Positions 57,414 through 64,000 of a stretch of 64,000 bases of DNA are shown piece after piece (position 1 is the stretch's first letter; each line of letters starts with the position of its first letter). The DNA is from Chloranthus sessilifolius (Eukaryota; Streptophyta; Magnoliopsida; Chloranthales; Chloranthaceae). Made by a program: the position numbers and the translations under genes. The stretch spans positions 36,841,810-36,905,809 of the forward strand of contig CM037593.1 of assembly GCA_021018995.1 (NCBI GenBank), in the 5' to 3' direction. The notes under the pieces were generated by a model. It made no database searches. It saw only the letters and a list, made by a program, of their open reading frames with translations, and was not told where the DNA came from.

Positions 57414-59312
57414 TGCTTTCGATGAGGTTGTTGGGCAACCATCGCTGATAAAATCACATCATCATATTCAAGATTGATATTTGAGCTGCACCTTTTTTTC
57501 CAAGGTTTAGAAATTTCCACCCGACAAGAAGGATGTTTAGAGCTGGAATGGGTTAGGCTTAATACCATAGGTCTTAGGCTAGAAGTTATAGATCTTGGTT
57601 TGATAGGGGAGGTAAGAGCCGACTCTGATTTAGGGAGTGGGTAGGCTACCAAAATGTCAGCGTCAGGGTAAGATTTCGGGATCAAAATGGGCTCATTTTG
57701 GGCTTCGATAGTAGGTAAGTCAGAAGAAGAGGATGTTTAATTCATAAGAGGTTGGTCGAGGCTAGGCCATAATCAATTAGGTTCGAAGGGGGCTTTTCTA
57801 GAATGGGGCTCTTTTGACTCAGGATCAAATTTTTGATAATCTGGGTATGGCTGGATAGGATTGTTGAGTTCAGCTTTGGATGGGTCGGGTAAAGGGTGGG
57901 TATGATTGGGTTTTGCTTTGGTTGGGTCAGGGGAAGCGAAGATTTGGTTGGGGCCTGCTGGGTATTATGATCTGGACACAAATTTTAATAGGCAAGTAGG
58001 TTTGGTTAGGACCTGCTGGGTATTATGGTTGAGTCTTGCTTGGGTTGGGTTGGGTCGAGGAAAAAGTAGATTTGGGGCCTGCTGGGTATTATTGTCCAGA
58101 CACAAGTTTGAATTGGCAAGGATAAGGCAAGAAGGTGCTTTGGTTATTTTAAGAGAGGAAGATGGAGGGATTTCAGGGGAAGTCTCCGAATTCAAGGAGA
58201 GGGAGGCGTTGCTTCCTTCTTTCTTGTAGCTAGGGTGTGTAGTGGATTGACTTGTAGCAATTGTTGGTATATGGGTTCCTAAAAAAGTAATATCCTCCTC
58301 ACTAAACGAGGCATGATTGTGGGGGAGAATCGAGCTAGGATCATGAGTACCCATAGCGGGGGAAGGGGATTTGGAGCTTTTCGGATTCATCGCTTCGAAA
58401 CCAGTATCGCTTTCGACGGGCTATCTATGTCAACGCTTTCACAGATTTCCATGGATCTCAAATTCCATGTAACAGTCCTCTTCTCCGATACACCTCCCAT
58501 ATCTAGGGGAGAAGCCCGCTGGTTTTGATTAGGAAGCATCCTCTCTGGTGAGCTTGCAGTCATAGGAATATGGGGAGGATTTTGTGAATGCGGCCACAGA
58601 CCGTATTAGAAATTTTCCTTCGAATCACGACTGGACGCAAGTGGAAAGAGGCACTCCTTGTGGGTATGCCCTATAACACCATAAAGGTAGCAGAAACCAG
58701 GTAGCTATTTGTATTTTCAATCACTTCGTAGGCATATTAGGGAATTTGAAACGTATGCCACGAGTCAAAGGCCTCATGATATCCATACAAATCCTTATTC
58801 AAAGGAAAGTGCCCCAACATCTACCATTATCATCTGTGTCTACCCTCTCAAGAACACCCAGACTATTAGCAATTTTGCTTACTACCTGAAGATTCATAGC
58901 ACTAAGGGGAAGTCCTAGAATCCTAACCCAGAAACTTGAAAAAGTTAAAAACAACTTCATTTATCGACTTGTGCAGCAATATTTCTAAAAGAACTATCAA
59001 GTTCCCATCAAAGATCCAAGGACCTTGCTTCCAGATGCGCTTGAGGTTTGCGAGATCAGGGAAAATAAAAAGGAAGATATTTTCCGTCATCTCTCTAACC
59101 CAAAGATCCGTACTCAAATTCCACATGCGTCCCACAGTATTTTTGAAAGCTTCAACGTTTATTTTTCTAGGGTAAAAAACTTTCCCCATGAGACATAAGC
59201 CAAGATGATCATTGACCTCTTCCAAATCAGCCATAACTTCAACTTGTTCATTAGGAGTAAGGTCTAGCTTTGAATGTAAATCTTCCATAACCGCATCAAT
59301 AGAGTCTTCCAT
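57410..59312 (-). pseudogene. LINE ORF1: DUF4283 and zinc-knuckle protein, decayed
   Basis: The ATG at 59312 opens EDSIDAVMEDLHSKLDL; the DUF4283 domain follows (GKVFYPRKINVEAFKNTVGR, LWVREMTENIFLFIF, IWKQGPWIFDGNLIVL) to a stop at 58923. In another frame near 58690-58640 a CCHC knuckle appears as CYLYGVIGHTHKEC, with the second Cys replaced by Tyr. A long Pro/Ser/Thr-rich tail (58390-57410) includes three repeats of an NNTQQAP/NHNTQQ motif and shifts frame several times, ending at the TGA 57412-57410. ORF1 proteins of this type bind LINE RNA. Confidence 0.8.
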
Positions 59313-59515
59313 TGCCAGAGGTAGAGAAGAAAAGGATAGAACCGCAAGAAAGGGTAGAAGAGAAAAAGAAAGATGGGAGCTCTCAAAAGGGGAGAGAGAA
59401 AAACTCTTACAAAGAAAAGAGGTGAAGAACACTCACAGGGAGAGAAGAAAACTCTCACAAGGAGAGGATGAACGCTTAGGGTTTACACCAACCTTTTCTT
59501 GTGCTTAGTGTCTCA

Positions 59516-61394
59516 ATCTTTGAGTATCTCCAAACCATATTTTCGTTTGAGGAATTCAACATTAATATTAACAATAATATTGACTGTTATTTTTTATTAT
59601 TCATGTGTTCTTATTGACCTTATGTATAGTATAAATGAGTGACCAATACTTAAACTATTCCCTAACTCTATTCAACATACTTGTCCTTATGATTCTCCCA
59701 CAACCACCCTTTATTTTTATATAAATAGCTAGAGTATTTAAGTTAATTTGGATCATGGCCCGAGACCCATTATGCGAATTGAGTCTAACCTATTTTCCAA
59801 AATAATGTGGGTTGTGACCCTTATCAAACCCAATATGGGCTAAAGCCCCCATTCATTCGTTTGGACAATGGCTCATTTTGTCAAATCAATTGGCTTATGA
59901 CCATTGTTCTTAGGTGTGAGGTTTAAGCCCTACAGTTGTCTAAATGGGTCAAACCTACTTTCTTAACTAGATAGGGTTTGAGGCTCCTTCCACTCAATCC
60001 CCATGGGTTGAATATATTCTTATTTACACTTGAGCCCTAAACTCTTTATTAAATAAGATATGGGCCTGAGGCCTTTAGTCAAATTGACCCATGGCCCTAA
60101 CCCATTATTGACTTGAGTTGGGCCTAAGACTCTTTATGTTGTGATTTGGGTCAAAGGGCACTTTATCTCTACGCAAACTAGCCCAATCCCTTTTAGTCAT
60201 TTGTATGTACATGGGCCTAGGCCCTCTTACTTTATCTATATGCATGAATTGAAAGTCCTTTAATAGTAAGTTTATATAGGACCCAAACACACCTCATTTT
60301 AAAATATTTGGGTCTCATGCCCCTTGTTATTTTTATAAGAGGCACGTAATCTTTGTAACCTACCTGCAACTCACATGTGAAATATTTCATATGTGAGACA
60401 TGTGAAACTCTGGTACCACATGTAACTTGTGTGTCACGTTGACTCATATTATCTATATATCATGTGGGTCATGAAATTTATATGTCATAAGAAAATATTG
60501 GACTTTTGAGATATTTTCATGTGAATCAACGACGATCCGGACACAAAAAGTTTAGGATTATTGAATATTATAATTGCCCAAAATCTTGAATCATCACAAA
60601 ATAAATGAGTCCGCCCATATGAGCCTTTTTCTATTCATAGACCCTTAATGGTTTAGATACCCTAAGTAGCCAAACGAGCATTTTGAGAAACCGCAGACCC
60701 ACCTTCTAAGTCTTAGTAGACTCAATTTATGTGTCATTTATCCATGTTATGAGGCATGTGGTACACTGATAATTATATGATAAGACAATCTTGATCATAA
60801 ATTAATAACCGTTTAATAAATAGTCTAAATGATCAAACCTATAGTGGAAATCATGAGAAACCCAAACACCCATTACACTGATGACATCAGTGGGATTATA
60901 TTATTCTAAACTCAATCACGTTCAACTTAAAATGCATGTATCGAATATTCGATGATCTATAAGTGATCCAGTCATATAGAGACTAATCTTATCGAAATGA
61001 CATAAATGACTAGTCCGTTTTCATCAAATCGAGATGATTGATCTAATGAGAATAATTTATCATCATATTGTGAAACACATCATAGTGTCTCGTATCGATT
61101 TACACATGACGTCTTTCTCTCTTTCTCCTCTAGTAAATTGAGTGTCCCTAGGAGACTCTAAACTATTTTCTTGTCTGATTAAGATTTTATATCTCTATCC
61201 AACGTCACGGGTCAAAGTTTGACTTATGTTGTAACTTGTAACTGACCTGTGATCAGTCCACTAACTATTTTCTTATTTTACTTGTTTGACTTTTATGCTA
61301 CTTACAAATATAATAAATTTTATAATTAGGCGTCATCTGTAAAAATATGTTGCTAGGATTATATAAGATATATGTACCATTAAGTATTTTCATT
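59516..61394. other. Unassigned repeat-like sequence
   Basis: 59750-60340 is unusual in carrying many gggcct and gaccca words in a periodic way (cgagacccattatgcgaatt, atgggcctgaggcctttagt). No ORF is credible. It could be the diverged first part of the LTR whose end lies at 62725, but I cannot align it by eye to 46652-48640. Confidence 0.4.
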
Positions 61395-62725
61395 TGACAT
61401 CGCATGACGTCCATCACATAGAAATACGTTAGGACATATGTATGATAAGAAAAACGAATAAGATACGATACATTACTTATAAACCTTCGTCATTGTGAGA
61501 TTTCTTTCACGGTCACGTGAAGTACGAAATGTAGGCATTTATGTACGGATATAACCCCTCTATGGGAGTATGGACTGTCACACGAAGTACATTTAGTATA
61601 CTACGGAACATGTCCCTTGGAAAGCGTAGTTTAGTGAAGTTTATTGCACTATGGCCCACTCTAAATTTAAGTTGTATGCAAATGATAAGAAAATACAAAT
61701 ATGATAAGATATAAATATGATAAAATACGATTATGATAAAATATGTTGTGAAGGCCTATTGAATATGAAATTAAATTCTACACGTGTCATACCTTACGAG
61801 CCATCGTAAGCGTATAACGTCTGCAGCCAATACGAGTATTAAGGATAATATGTTTAACTTCGTCTCGAATTAAGAAGACATTGGAGGTTTAGACTTAAGG
61901 AAATCTGTTGTATTGAGTGCGCGCAATCTCATCAGGCTAAATGGTGGTTTACGATACGATATGATACGGAGGTTAGGTAGTTATCTACACGTAGACCTCT
62001 CGTGATAGGCTTGAACAATGGCCCTGACACAGGTCGTATACGTAAGATATATATGATGTGAAATACATTATATAGGCGTATAGAGCTATAATAAGATTTA
62101 AAATATGCCACATAAGTTAAATTGACGAGACAAGTAAAAAAAGTGATAAACATTAGAAGCATCATATGCACTGAAATTCGTTCCGTCCTTTCAGCTTTAT
62201 AGTATGAAATTGTAAAAGTTTCACTTTCACTCACAAGGTTGGACACACGATTACCTGAGTAAATTGTGATAGATTGGGTAAATTGTGGTAGATCGGTTAT
62301 ACAACCCACTGAGTTTACGTGACTGTGTAACTCATCCCACGAAAAACTAATAATTGCAGGTGAAGATATGGACCGTACTGTCCCAGTAGACTTGATGTAT
62401 CGGTAGATGATACAGTTTATGAGGATGACGACGTGGATGACCAGTTAGACGATGTCAGGTATGCATTAAATACTTAGATTGATTTTCTAGTAGTTGATCT
62501 TACCTTTGTTTCTGGTCATTTAATATAATGGATTCAAAATTCAATATAAGCTTAATGAAGAGAATTTTAATGTGAGAAGAGATTTTGGTTCACGATTTTT
62601 GGGAGCCTAGTGTTATAAAAGATCTAGTAAGATATATATATCATTTTATTACCTTAACAAGCGTGCGCTATCATAATACGAAATTCTAGTCCCTTGAGAT
62701 CGTTTATGATTCTGACGTCGTGACA
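61395..62725. mobile_element. LTR fragment of family L1
   Basis: Matches 48660-50114 over its length: ctctatgggagtatgg with the sequence before it, tacacgtagacctctcgtga, aacaagcgtgcgctatcata, and the end gattctgacgtcgtgaca. Its left limit is unclear. Confidence 0.7.
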
Positions 62726-62739
62726 AGTAAGCTGTTTGA

Positions 62740-63000
62740 GTGGCAGGTGACCTACTTCGGGTGGGTGGGCCAAAAATTTTGCTTGCTCAATGGGAAATTG
62801 GCATTTGCTTAACCGACCCAACCGGTCAAGGGTATATACCTAACATGGAAACCTAGCCCGACCTAGTTAAAACCCCCCACTTTCTATGATTTTAGTACAT
62901 ATAAAATATTGGGTCAGGTCAACCTGACCTGATATTTTCTTGATCTGACCTGACTTGATCTTTTAGCGGACCTTACCCGAATACTTAGGTCGGCATGAGT
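62740..63000. repeat. GGGCC/GACCTGACC-type repeat (weak)
   Basis: aaccgacccaaccggtcaag and gacctgacctgat-like words resemble the commonly seen taxon-name-like repeats elsewhere in the window; ends not clear. Confidence 0.35.
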
Positions 63001-63439
63001 AGAGCCACATTGTCCGATAGGGAGTCCTGAGATTCCCTATCGGTAAATATTTTTTGAAAAAGTCCTTCAAGGACCGAACTTAATAGGGCACTAGATGTCT
63101 TCACCAATCTGGTGCGACCCCCAACTCCGAAGACTATTCTCTCTCTCAGTTCCATTTAACAAAAATATAGCTGACTTATTGAAAATCTCGAGATAAACTC
63201 GCAAGAGTTCAATCCAGAGTGAAGTAAATTTAAAAAATTATTATAACTAATATATTTACGTTAAATATGTTATTAAATAAGTTATTATATCATGATATAG
63301 GAGACTAAATAGAAAGAAAACGAGATTCCTGGCTAAACTTTTGCACTAAGCGTGAGTCATTTGAATGTTTTAGGTTGTGATAACTTTATTTATAATTCAA
63401 GATTCTTCCTTCTCAACCTGAGTTTGATGTCTTAAATAT

Positions 63440-63680
63440 TAATTGCTTTAAAAGAAATGATGGAGATTGTTTTTTCTTCCACTCTTTGGGGCAACTAGAT
63501 CTTGAGATTATGAACCTACCATCAAATAGTCAGATTTTTATTCCACCTAACATATCCTATAAAATGAACATAATCATGGGCATGTATTAGCACTTGACCA
63601 TCATTTAAACAGGACAATAGTATTTAAATGATCTTACATCAGTTAATGGTTTAAGGCATGAGTAATCTGAATCACCAAAA
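63440..63680. repeat. Palindromic MITE, family 1, left half
   Basis: gaaatgatggagattgtttt, ctagatcttgagattatgaa and ctatcaaa-like core match; the mirrored half is missing. Confidence 0.65.
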
Positions 63681-63863
63681 TGATAGATAATATCAACATG
63701 CTCAAAAATGGGGTTTTAAGGAAATTTAAATCATCCGATTTGTGAACTATAATATCAACCAATGTTTTAAGTTTTTATGGCTAATGTTAAAGTTCATCAA
63801 TTGACTCATCACCATGTTTCATTAGGGCTGAGACATATTGCCAATCTGCTGGTTAAAAAAAAG

Positions 63864-64000
63864 GGAAATTTACCTGACCGGCCCTGTCAGGTACGCCTTT
63901 TACGTCAGAAGCCCTATAGTTTCACTTTTACCCAGACAAATCAGCTCCAAGCCTAGCCGACCCTAAGGAGAGTAAAAGGTCCAAATTACCCCCTTATATG
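63864..64000 (+). mobile_element. Left terminus of a further MULE-A family element, running off the window
   Basis: ggaaatttacctgaccggcc through ctaaggagagtaaaaggtcc matches 15148-15285 almost base for base. The rest of the element would lie beyond base 64000. Confidence 0.75.

Larger units (their letters stand above)
50352..59515 (-). mobile_element. L1-type LINE, split by two solo LTRs
   Basis: On the minus strand: ORF1 (from 59312), ORF2 with endonuclease, reverse transcriptase, zf-RVT region and RNase H (to 50447), a 95-bp 3' tail and a poly(A) seen as T(9) at 50352-50360. Solo LTRs occupy 50752-52280 and 55697-57104. Net length is about 6.2 kb. The 5' limit is approximate, and I did not find a convincing LINE target duplication. 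Confidence 0.87.

Overview
The window is nuclear DNA of a flowering plant. It is AT-rich and intron-containing, holds pieces of plant-specific gene families (terpene synthase, DUF3511, U-box E3 ligase), and is packed with plant-type transposable elements: MULEs with PB1-like/MuDR/SWIM domains, a Ty3/gypsy element primed by initiator-Met tRNA, an L1-type LINE with DUF4283/endonuclease/RT/zf-RVT/RNase H, a DUF4371 hAT element, long solo LTRs and many MITEs. I cannot name the species. Only one host gene looks intact, a DUF3511 gene at 10783-11127. Everything else that codes is decayed.

Layout. 1-1949: 3' part of a DUF4371 hAT transposon, broken by a frameshift and a stop, with its right terminal inverted repeat ending at 1949. 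It sits inside a terpene synthase pseudogene whose coding sequence resumes at 1950 (last two exons, 1950-2100 and about 3079-3396). 3400-9670: repeats, two minisatellites, a 1.4 kb LTR and part of a second LTR family. 9930-13400: a duplicated 90-bp block around (TA)n, the DUF3511 gene, and a downstream stretch in which the gene's last codons and other segments recur. 13690-15004: MITEs. 15148-18577: MULE-A, a truncated MULE with a long foldback. 18640-22540: tandemly placed copies of a palindromic MITE, a truncated U-box gene with a (CT)n leader, and another hairpin MITE.

22675-38014 is the centrepiece: a 15.3 kb MULE (MULE-B) with about 105-bp terminal inverted repeats and an exact 9-bp target duplication. 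It carries a decayed mudrA-type transposase on the plus strand and a DUF1985/Ulp1-protease (Kaonashi-like) gene on the minus strand. Five arrays of short palindromes lie along it. A 6.7 kb Ty3/gypsy element (25973-32693, minus strand) has inserted into the last codons of the transposase and has since lost its integrase and most of its 3' LTR.

38100-46500: a mosaic of MITEs, a 579-bp palindrome, and the right end of another MULE of the MULE-A family. 46652-50114: a 3463-bp solo LTR with a 5-bp duplication. 50352-59515: a minus-strand LINE split by two solo LTRs, one in its endonuclease and one in its RNase H domain; removing the second rejoins the reading frame exactly. 59516-64000: unassigned repeats, a fragment of the 3.5 kb LTR family, a MITE, and the left terminus of a further MULE running off the window. 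The nesting gives relative ages: hAT after terpene synthase, gypsy after MULE-B, two solo LTRs after the LINE.
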